A DNA stretch of 50,200 bases from Lentisphaerae bacterium GWF2_50_93. GTDB lineage: Bacteria; Verrucomicrobiota; Lentisphaeria; Victivallales; GWF2-50-93. Shown here in pieces: positions 43,647 through 50,200 of this stretch. The position numbers were made by a program, and so were the translations under genes. The DNA lies in contig MHBI01000052.1 of assembly GCA_001804815.1 (NCBI GenBank), forward strand, positions 1 through 50,200. The letters run 5' to 3'. The notes beneath the pieces were generated by a model, which saw only the letters and a program-made list of their open reading frames with translations, did no database searches and was not told where the DNA came from. Positions within the stretch are counted from its first letter, which is position 1; every line of letters begins with the position of its first letter.

Positions 43647-44282
43647 ATGTACGTAGGAAGAATAGTTGCCATAGGCAAGACGCCGGGTGGAAAATCCACC
43701 GCGATGTACCGGGTGTCTTCGCGTTCGTTCCCGAACCGCGAGGCGAGGCTGAAGGGTGAAAGCGTCTCCATCATGCCGCGCAAGGGGTTTGAGGACGATT
43801 TGAACAAGAATCCCTATATCGCCTACAACTGCGTCAGGATCGCGGGGAATTTCGCGGTCGCCACAAACGGTTCGCACACGGATCCGATCACGGAAAAGAT
43901 CCTTTCCGGGATGTCGGCGCGCGATGCGCTTGCGCTCAGCATGCTCGCGCTGGACTACGAGAAGGACAGCTACAACACTCCCCGGATCTCGGCCGTTGTC
44001 GAGAAGGGTTCCAATCTCGGATGGCTGGCGATCGTGAAAAAAGGTTCTATCCATGTTGCGGAATTCGCACTTGAACCGGGAAAGGCATATTATGTCGCAA
44101 CATATGAGCACACGTATCCGTGCAGCCACTATGGCGACGAGAAATTCAATGCCGAAACCGCCGAGACCGCATGCGAATATGTGATCAGCAAGGGTATTTT
44201 CGCCAAGCTTGAGAACCCGGTGACGGCGGCGGCGGTGATTGAGTCCGACAAGGGATTCGATTTTGCAGTAAAAACCGTTTAA
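43647..44282 (+). CDS. purO: IMP cyclohydrolase, PurO (archaeal) type
   Basis: 211 residues with GAGG 7 bases before the ATG. It closes the purine ring from FAICAR to IMP. The family signature is strong: YVGRIVAIG at the start, YRVSSRSFPNR, NPYIAYNCVRI, TNGSHTDPI, LALDYEKDSYNTPRI and VATYEHTYPC. PurO is best known from archaea, while most bacteria use the PurH C-terminal/N-terminal fusion. Its presence suggests that the cell has a split route or transferred gene. It is a single gene between two repeat-rich gaps. Confidence 0.93.
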   Translation: MYVGRIVAIGKTPGGKSTAMYRVSSRSFPNREARLKGESVSIMPRKGFEDDLNKNPYIAYNCVRIAGNFAVATNGSHTDPITEKILSGMSARDALALSMLALDYEKDSYNTPRISAVVEKGSNLGWLAIVKKGSIHVAEFALEPGKAYYVATYEHTYPCSHYGDEKFNAETAETACEYVISKGIFAKLENPVTAAAVIESDKGFDFAVKTV

Positions 44283-44407
44283 AAGCAAACAAATGAACAT
44301 CGAACATTCAACATCCAACTTTAAACATTGAATTTGAGAATTAATTAGATTCGAAGTTGGAAGTTTCCGCCGTGGCGGATTGAGTATTCGATGTTCAAAA
44401 TATAAGA
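44283..44407. repeat. Inverted repeat with embedded hairpin
   Basis: GAACATCGAACATTCAACAT (from 44293) is mirrored by GTTGGAAG...TATTCGATGTTC (44354-44397), with TCCGCC GT GGCGGA inserted in the right arm. The phrase is related to 27430-27465. Confidence 0.6.
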
Positions 44408-46453
44408 ATGTCCGACATCTCAAAAGATCTCCTGAAGCAGCTCAATCCGGAACAGGCGAAGGCTGTCGCAATAATTGACGGGCCCGTCCTCGTATTCGCG
44501 GGTGCCGGCACCGGCAAGACGCGCGTCATCACCTTCCGCATAGCGAACATGATCCTGCACGGGATCAAGCCCCAGAACATCGCGGGCATGACGTTCACGA
44601 ACAAGGCCGCGCAGGAAATGCGCGAACGTCTCGACAAACTCGTGGAACGCGGGGACTCCAGGAAAGTCTTCCTTGGAACATTCCATTCGTTCTGCTGCAG
44701 GGTGCTGAGGAAGGACATAAAGGCGCTGGGGTTCGGCACCAACTTCACGATCGCCGACGATTCCGACCAGGCCGGCGTCATGAAGCAGGCCATCGTGGAA
44801 GCGGGTTTTGACAAGACCGAGATAGGCCCCGAGGTCTGCATATCGTTCATCAGCCGTGCGAAAGGCAAGATGATGACGCCGCAGGATGTCAGCCGCGCCG
44901 CTGAGAGCGAGATAGAAATAAAGGTCGGCCAGGTCTATGAGAGATATATGCAGATCCTGTATAACCAGAACATGCTGGATTTCGACGATCTCCTCCTTTT
45001 GACTGTCCGCCTCTGGCAGGACCATCCAGACATACTCGAGAGGTACAACGAGCAATACACCCATCTTCTTGTCGACGAATACCAGGACACCAACTTCCTG
45101 CAGTTCCAGCTGATCAAGCTGCTTGCTGGGAAGAACAGGAACATATGCGCCGTTGGCGATGACGACCAGAGCATCTACGGCTGGCGTGGCGCGGACATGA
45201 AGAACATTCTGGACTTCGCGAGCCATTTTCCAAAATCCAAGGAGATCAAGCTCGAACAGAACTACCGGTGCACCAACAACATCCTCAAGGCCGCGAACTG
45301 CGTGATATCCAGGAACGCGGAGCGCTGCGCAAAAGAACTGTGGTCGAAATGCGGACAGGGAGAAAAGATTAAAATAATCAGGGCCGAAAGCGACGAGGAA
45401 GAGGCCAGATATGTGGCCGAGGCCATATTCGACACAATTGCCGGGGATCCCGGAACCCAGTACAGCGATTTCGCGGTCCTTTACCGTTCTAACCATCAGT
45501 CGCGCCTGTTCGAGAATTCGCTCAGGGATGCGCAGATCCCATACAGGCTTGTAGGCTCCAAGTCCTTCTATGAAAGGCGCGAGATCCGCGACGCCATCGC
45601 ATATCTCAAGCTTGCAGTGAACCCGAAGGACGACCAGAGTTTCCTCAGGATATTGAGCGTCCCTCCGCGCGGCATCGGCGACAAGGCGATCGACAGCCTC
45701 AAGAAACTGCAGCACATAACCTTCACGCCATATGCCGAACTTATCGGACACGACGAATTCCTGAAGGATCTGACCGGCAAGGCCGGTTCAGGCGCCAGGA
45801 ACATGTACGCCACCTTGAAGAAATGGCGAGAGCAGTTTTCCGAGCCTGGAAACCTATCCGACAAGACGATGGCCTATTTGAAGGATCTCAATTTCATCGA
45901 GGGAATCCTGAAGCTCTACAAGGACAGGGAGGAGGCGGAAAGGCGCAGGGACAACATATACGAGCTTGTCAATGCCATCGCATCCTATGAAAGGGGCGCG
46001 AGCTCGCCTCCCATGCTTCTGGAGTTCCTTGAAACCTATGCCCTCTACGACGACAGCGACAAGGTCGACGAGGACGAGGAGAAGAAAAAGAACTCCGTGA
46101 CGCTGATGACCGTGCATGCGGCGAAAGGGCTCGAGTTCTCATATGTGTTCATACCTGGGATGGAGCATAACATCTTCCCTCATGAGCGAGCCATGCAGGA
46201 GGGTACCTGCGAGGAGGAACGCAGGCTTTTCTACGTGGCGCTTACCCGTGCGAGGAAGAACGTGCATCTCGTCCATACCCGCAGCAGGATGCGCTACGGC
46301 AAGACGACGATACAGCGGCCATCCGAGTTCATCCACGATATTCCCGAGGACATCTCCGAAAGCCTCCAGTCGGCGGCCGCATTCAAGCCCCTGGACGAGG
46401 AAGAACTCAAAGACGCCTGGGCCGCACTGTATTCGATCGGCGAGAAGAAGTAA
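44408..46453 (+). CDS. UvrD/PcrA/Rep-type superfamily 1 DNA helicase
   Basis: 681 residues. Motif I is AGAGTGKT (residues 31-38), Ia MTFTNKAAQEM, and Ic GTFHSFCCRVL. Motif II is VDEYQDTN, III GDDDQSIYGWRGAD, IV EQNYRCTNNI, V VTLMTVHAAKGLEF and VI LFYVALTRAR. It unwinds DNA 3' to 5' in repair and replication restart. The C-terminal tail is short, without the acidic extension of some PcrA proteins. Motif content does not distinguish PcrA from Rep. There is no obvious ribosome binding site at 44408. Confidence 0.94.
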   Translation: MSDISKDLLKQLNPEQAKAVAIIDGPVLVFAGAGTGKTRVITFRIANMILHGIKPQNIAGMTFTNKAAQEMRERLDKLVERGDSRKVFLGTFHSFCCRVLRKDIKALGFGTNFTIADDSDQAGVMKQAIVEAGFDKTEIGPEVCISFISRAKGKMMTPQDVSRAAESEIEIKVGQVYERYMQILYNQNMLDFDDLLLLTVRLWQDHPDILERYNEQYTHLLVDEYQDTNFLQFQLIKLLAGKNRNICAVGDDDQSIYGWRGADMKNILDFASHFPKSKEIKLEQNYRCTNNILKAANCVISRNAERCAKELWSKCGQGEKIKIIRAESDEEEARYVAEAIFDTIAGDPGTQYSDFAVLYRSNHQSRLFENSLRDAQIPYRLVGSKSFYERREIRDAIAYLKLAVNPKDDQSFLRILSVPPRGIGDKAIDSLKKLQHITFTPYAELIGHDEFLKDLTGKAGSGARNMYATLKKWREQFSEPGNLSDKTMAYLKDLNFIEGILKLYKDREEAERRRDNIYELVNAIASYERGASSPPMLLEFLETYALYDDSDKVDEDEEKKKNSVTLMTVHAAKGLEFSYVFIPGMEHNIFPHERAMQEGTCEEERRLFYVALTRARKNVHLVHTRSRMRYGKTTIQRPSEFIHDIPEDISESLQSAAAFKPLDEEELKDAWAALYSIGEKK

Positions 46454-46560
46454 GCTCAACCACAGAACACACAGAACAATAAATAACGAACAGCATACGA
46501 TGTTCAATTCTTGAAATGCAGCACGTCTGTGCTACATTTAAACAACAGATGGAGGCAAAT

Positions 46561-46821
46561 ATGAGATCGGCAACTGTAAGAGCAAGGATTGAACCTGATT
46601 TGAAGAATCAAGCAGAACATATTTTTAAGGCGTTGGGAATACTTCCAGCAGAAGCCATAAGGCTTTTCTATCATCAGTCTGTTTTAAGCAGGGGGATTCC
46701 CTTCAAGCTGCAGATACCAAATGAAAAGACACTGGCTGCTGTTGCAGAACTTGATTCAAAGAAGAAGCATAAAAGATTCCACTCAGTTAAAAAGGTACTA
46801 GAATCCTTGGAGAATGACTGA
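46561..46821 (+). CDS. relB: RelB/DinJ-family antitoxin
   Basis: 87 residues from ATG 46561, preceded by GGAGG at ideal spacing. The N-terminus SATVRARIEPDLKNQAEHIF and LGILPAEAIRLFYHQSV form the ribbon-helix-helix DNA-binding part of RelB/DinJ antitoxins. The C-terminal half should wrap the toxin. The stop overlaps the ATG of the following toxin frame by one base, the usual arrangement, but that toxin is broken. Confidence 0.9.
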   Translation: MRSATVRARIEPDLKNQAEHIFKALGILPAEAIRLFYHQSVLSRGIPFKLQIPNEKTLAAVAELDSKKKHKRFHSVKKVLESLEND

Positions 46822-46892
46822 TGCTTGACATTGTATTTTCCAGCCAGTTTCGGAAGGATTACAAGAAAACTTTTGTATTTCAAGACACCTAA
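46821..46892 (+). pseudogene. Truncated RelE/YafQ-type toxin
   Basis: The frame begins MLDIVFSSQFRKDYKKTF, the classic start of YafQ-like mRNA interferases, but stops at TAA after 23 codons where about 90 are expected. No continuation with the family's C-terminal catalytic residues is seen in any frame through 47217. The toxin is therefore most likely inactive and the antitoxin orphaned. Confidence 0.8.
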
Positions 46893-47217
46893 CGAAGTCT
46901 TTTCTTTTAGAAAATTAACACATGCGCTGCACTTCAAACATGAATCCATACTGGCAACTTGAGAAAACCGCTGTATATTAAGGGTTTAATACGAGTCACA
47001 ATCAGAGAACACGGCTACTAAGATGGGCTTCGCCCGCAAACCAAACTCAAAATCCGAATATCGAAATCCGAAACAAATTGGAAATTAATAAAATATCAAA
47101 TAATTAAAACATTGTTTTGAGAATTATAATTTTCATCGTTTCGAGATTGTTTCGTATTTCGCACTTCGAATTTCGGATTTTATATACTCTCAAGACATAA
47201 AACTTATAGAAGGAAAC
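46893..47217. other. AT-rich gene-free gap with inverted repeat
   Basis: AAAATCCGAATATCGAAATC (from 47049) is mirrored by TTCGAATTTCGGATTTTATA (ending 47184), an imperfect inverted repeat with about 70 bases between the arms. A small GGGC TTC GCCC hairpin lies near 47025. No gene is seen. Confidence 0.6.
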
Positions 47218-48513
47218 ATGCATTTCAAACAATTCAATCTTGATCCCAGGCTTTATCAGGCAACAGAACATGCCAACTTTAAAATACCCACCGCCATACA
47301 GCGGCAGGCGATCCCCATATGCATGAAGGGATCGGACATCATCGGCACCGCGGCCACCGGCACGGGCAAGACTGCTGCATTCGTACTGCCGATGCTCAAC
47401 CATCTCCTCCAGAACCGCTCGCACATGCGTTCACCGCGGGCCCTGATAGTCACACCGACGCGCGAACTCGCGGAACAGATCCGCGAAGTAGTCAAGGTAC
47501 TTGCCAAGAACACCAACATCCGCTCGGCCGTAGTCTACGGAGGAGTCGGAATGAATGATCAGAAACGGGCACTTACCGACGGAACGGACATAATCGTATG
47601 CTGTCCCGGACGCATGCTCGACCATATGGGCAGAGGCTATGTCAACCTGAAGACCGTGGAGATCCTGGTGATCGACGAGGCTGACCGCATGCTTGACATG
47701 GGATTCCTGCCGTATATAAAACGCATCATTTCGGGCTTGCCGCCAAAACGCCAGACGCTCCTTTTCTCGGCCACATTCGCTCCGGACCTCATGGAACTCA
47801 TAAAGCACCATATGCATAGTCCGGAACGCATAAGCATAGACGTCGAAGCGCCTGCGGAAACCATAGACCACTGCTTCTATCCTGTCCCGAAAATGCAGAA
47901 GACCGCCCTTCTTATAGCGCTGCTCAAGAAGATGGATCACAACTCCATTCTCATCTTCACACGGACGAAGCACAGGGCCGACCGACTCAGGGACGCCCTG
48001 ACAAAGGCCGGCTACGCCGCCTCATTGATGCATGCAAACAAGTCGCAGAACCAGAGGAAGATTGCCCTGGACGGATTCCGTTCCGGAAAAGTAAAGATCC
48101 TTGTTGCGACCGATATCGCCGCAAGGGGGCTGGACATTGAAAGCATATCACATGTCATAAACTACGACATTCCGGATACGGCGACGAACTACATCCACCG
48201 CATAGGCAGGACCGGCCGCGCCGAACGTTCAGGGGACGCGATAACGTTCATCACTTCGGAAGACGCTTCGGAAGTCCGCGACATCGAACGCCGTCTTGGC
48301 GCCAAGGTCGAGAAGAAGACGCTTGAAGGCTTCGCATATGGCGTCGATGTTCCTTCTCCCGCCGGCGCTCCACATCACTCCCATGCAAGACCCCATCATG
48401 GTTCTTCAAGGCCTCACTCCAACGCTCCAAGGCCTCATGGACAGACGTCCCAGCCTAAGGAAAACCAGCGCAAGCAGGGTTTCTGGGCCAGCCACCGCAG
48501 GCATAGGAGCTGA
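47218..48513 (+). CDS. DEAD-box ATP-dependent RNA helicase (RhlE-like)
   Basis: 431 residues with AAGGAAAC before the ATG. The Q motif is FKIPTAIQRQAIP. Motif I is ATGTGKT, Ia PTRELAEQ, II DEAD (VIDEADRMLDMGF), III SAT, V ATDIAARGLD and VI HRIGRTGRAERSG. The C-terminal tail of about 50 residues is rich in His, Pro, Arg and Ser (SPAGAPHHSHARPHHGSSRP and on), a basic RNA-binding type tail. It probably acts in RNA remodelling or ribosome assembly, often cold-induced. It is a single gene. Confidence 0.95.
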   Translation: MHFKQFNLDPRLYQATEHANFKIPTAIQRQAIPICMKGSDIIGTAATGTGKTAAFVLPMLNHLLQNRSHMRSPRALIVTPTRELAEQIREVVKVLAKNTNIRSAVVYGGVGMNDQKRALTDGTDIIVCCPGRMLDHMGRGYVNLKTVEILVIDEADRMLDMGFLPYIKRIISGLPPKRQTLLFSATFAPDLMELIKHHMHSPERISIDVEAPAETIDHCFYPVPKMQKTALLIALLKKMDHNSILIFTRTKHRADRLRDALTKAGYAASLMHANKSQNQRKIALDGFRSGKVKILVATDIAARGLDIESISHVINYDIPDTATNYIHRIGRTGRAERSGDAITFITSEDASEVRDIERRLGAKVEKKTLEGFAYGVDVPSPAGAPHHSHARPHHGSSRPHSNAPRPHGQTSQPKENQRKQGFWASHRRHRS

Positions 48514-48958
48514 GAAGAAACGGATGGCTGGATGAGCCAATTTCAAAAGCAGTCAGGATTCAGAAGCCAGGATTCAGAATAAAACCGAACTTGAGTTCAA
48601 GAAGAACTGAATTTGTTCGTAGCGACCGACTGCGGAGGTCGCAGTTGTATCAATAGGAAACTTTTGCCAATTGAGTAAGGCGGTCATTCCTGGCCGCCAT
48701 CTTGTCGGGCTGGAAAGCCCAACCTACTTTTTTAAGGCAAGTTTCAAAGGAGTAGCGCATGTTTGCGCGTTCTTTAGTGTTTTAATATTCCGTCAAGGAT
48801 GCTCGAACACGAGGTACAAGCGAAAGCCTTAAGTCCGAATACTTGTATTGGTCACTTTCCCGGGACTTTCAAATTTGAAATTCCATTCCTTTTCCTGTAT
48901 TCTATGCTTCTGTATTCTATCTCCTGTATTCCTTCTATTAAAAATGAAAGGATTTAAA
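48514..48958. other. Gene-free region with several palindromic modules
   Basis: The modules are the phrase AATTTGTTCGTAG (48610-48622) joined to GCGACC/GGTCGC (48622-48642), GGCGGTCA TTCC TGGCCGCC (48679-48698), and GGGCT/AGCCC followed by CCTACTTTTTT (48707-48730). The phrase GTAGCGCATGTTTGCGCGTT is at about 48753-48772, as at 27308. Nothing here looks coding. Confidence 0.65.
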
Positions 48959-50008
48959 ATGATCAAGCTATGCGTCCTCGGTACCGGTGGAATGGCCAAT
49001 GCACACGCGCGCGAATTCAAGAAGATCAAAGGCGTGAAGATAGTCGCCTGCTGCGACATCCGCAAAGAGGCGGCTGATAAATTCGCTGAGACCCACGGAA
49101 TTCCTGGAGTGTACACCGACCTTAAGGAGATGCTTGAGAAAGAGAAGCCTGATGCGGTGACAAACGTGACGATCGATGCCGCGCATTATCCCACCAGCAT
49201 GGAGATCATCAGGCGCAAGATAAACATACTCTGCGAGAAACCTCTCGCGACCAACGCCGGCGACGCCTGGAAGATGGTCGCAGCCGCGAAAAAGGCAAGG
49301 GTCATCAACATGGTCAATTTCTCATACCGCGCTTCGTCCGCTCTCCAGAAGGCCTCCGAGCTCGTACGCAAAGGGGCCATAGGGGATCTCAGGCACGTCG
49401 AAGCCAGCTACCTGCAGTCATGGCTCGCGAGCGCCGGCTGGGGGGTATGGCATGAGAAGCCGGGACTGCTATGGAGATTGAGCACCAAGGCAGGAAGCAA
49501 AGGCGACCTGGGGGACATCGGCGTCCATATCTTCGACTTCATGACGTTCGTATGCGGCGACATCAATAAGATCGACTGCAAGCTCAAGACCTTTGACAAG
49601 GGGCTGGGAACAGACACCATCAACGGGATGAAACTTGATGCGAACGATTCGTTCTGCGCCCTTGTTGAATTCAAGAATGGGGCGATGGGGACCATACATT
49701 CGTCAAGATGGGCGACCGGCCATGCCAACAGCCTCCGCCTCCGCGTGTTCGGAACAAAGGGTGCAATATGCATAGATCTCGACAAGAGCTGGGGTGAATT
49801 CGAAGTCTGCATTGGAAAAAAGGACATCAACGGATTCAAGTGGAAAACTGTCAAAACTCCGAAGACCCCTAACATATACCAGCGGTTCGTCAAAAGCATC
49901 AGGACCGGCAAGAACGATCTTCCGGATTTTGCGACAGCCGCAAAGGTGCAGGAATACCTTGACAGCTGCTTCAAGTCGGACAGCTCGGGGAAGACGATCA
50001 GGATATAG
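48959..50008 (+). CDS. Gfo/Idh/MocA-family NAD(P)-dependent oxidoreductase
   Basis: 349 residues from ATG 48959, which has AAAGGA at ideal spacing; the longer frame upstream lacks support. The Rossmann start is KLCVLGTGGMANAHA. The family's INILCEKPLATN holds the conserved EKP Lys, and GDLGDIGVHIFDF holds the catalytic Asp/His. These enzymes oxidise or isomerise sugars, inositols and glycosides. The exact substrate is not identifiable and there is no neighbouring sugar gene in the window. Confidence 0.93.
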   Translation: MIKLCVLGTGGMANAHAREFKKIKGVKIVACCDIRKEAADKFAETHGIPGVYTDLKEMLEKEKPDAVTNVTIDAAHYPTSMEIIRRKINILCEKPLATNAGDAWKMVAAAKKARVINMVNFSYRASSALQKASELVRKGAIGDLRHVEASYLQSWLASAGWGVWHEKPGLLWRLSTKAGSKGDLGDIGVHIFDFMTFVCGDINKIDCKLKTFDKGLGTDTINGMKLDANDSFCALVEFKNGAMGTIHSSRWATGHANSLRLRVFGTKGAICIDLDKSWGEFEVCIGKKDINGFKWKTVKTPKTPNIYQRFVKSIRTGKNDLPDFATAAKVQEYLDSCFKSDSSGKTIRI

Positions 50009-50200
50009 TCGGCGGTTGTCAGCAGCCAGTTACTAGTCGTCTCATAACAATCTCAATACATTTTCTCCTCAACGGAGCGCGGGTTTTCCAACCCTATCTA
50101 CTATCCGCATTTCCCAGGGATTTCATCGAGAGGGCATCTGTATTTGATTTTGAGTCCGTGTTTGTTTACAACCTGAAGGGTTGTCAGATAGTAGCCGGAG
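50009..50200. other. Right-edge intergenic sequence with a repeat module
   Basis: It contains ATTTGATTTTGAGTCC (50147-50162), nearly as at 27209, and a small hairpin ACAACC/GGGTTGT around 50168-50185. No coding frame is visible before the window ends. Confidence 0.5.

Noticed and set aside
44420..45751. Minus-strand frame of 443 codons
   Set aside because: It is antisense to a helicase gene with all seven motifs; its length is explained by the GC-rich codon use of the sense gene.
46893..46990. Possible continuation of the toxin after a frameshift (LTHALHFKHES)
   Set aside because: The words do not match the conserved C-terminal toxin residues convincingly, so it is treated as unrelated sequence.

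Overview
The window looks like a chromosomal segment from a Gram-negative bacterium of the PVC superphylum, most likely Lentisphaerota or a close relative. This placement is inferred from gene content. Outer-membrane and lipid A functions (lpxK, kdsD, an LptE-like lipoprotein) occur with a PurO-type IMP cyclohydrolase, ThyX, Rex, sugar-catabolism genes (rhamnulokinase, Gfo/Idh/MocA oxidoreductase) and intergenic regions full of short palindromic repeats. No rRNA or phylogenetic marker is present to settle it.

Region 1 (1-12.95 kb) is a signalling island laced with repeats. A secreted repeat protein runs off the left edge. It is followed by a receiver-Ser/Thr kinase fusion (-), a PAS/GAF hybrid histidine kinase (+), a second receiver-Ser/Thr kinase (+), a CheB-CheR-PAS fusion (+) and a PAS histidine kinase whose phospho-accepting His is replaced by Arg (+). 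Four clusters of an 81-112 bp double-hairpin repeat fill the junctions between these genes. One copy supplies the last codons and stop of the hybrid kinase, and another supplies the translation start region of the His-less kinase. A 278-bp MITE with 4-bp target duplications lies just upstream of the CheB-CheR gene; a second copy is at 29.4 kb.

Region 2 (12.99-22.10 kb) is a complete, translationally coupled chemosensory operon in the order MCP, CheW, CheR-TPR, CheW with a Cys motif, CheA-REC, CheB, response regulator. This is the gene order of the Pseudomonas Wsp surface-sensing operon (wspABCDEFR). The last gene keeps a WspR-like receiver but carries a PP2C/SpoIIE-type Ser/Thr phosphatase where WspR has its GGDEF diguanylate cyclase. 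With two receiver-Ser/Thr kinases next door, the locus suggests surface or chemical sensing wired to Ser/Thr (de)phosphorylation instead of cyclic-di-GMP. This is the strongest candidate for an undescribed system in the window.

Region 3 (22.1-33.9 kb) holds a DUF4143-type AAA ATPase, tRNA-Val(UAC), lpxK, aspS, rex-manA, a PGPGW-type membrane protein, thyX and pdxA. The pdxA gene carries an in-frame palindromic insertion of about 22 codons. An AT-richer type II restriction-modification pair follows, with overlapping genes.

Region 4 (34.2-50.2 kb) is mostly housekeeping: a minus-strand run (TPR protein, LptE-like protein, ispF, rhaB, histidine phosphatase), an HtrA protease-truB pair, an unknown membrane protein, a VOC protein, kdsD, purO, a UvrD/PcrA helicase, a relB antitoxin with only a toxin stub, a DEAD-box RNA helicase and a Gfo/Idh/MocA oxidoreductase. 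Nearly every intergenic gap here contains one or more short perfect stem-loops, several of which include the stop codon of the adjacent gene.
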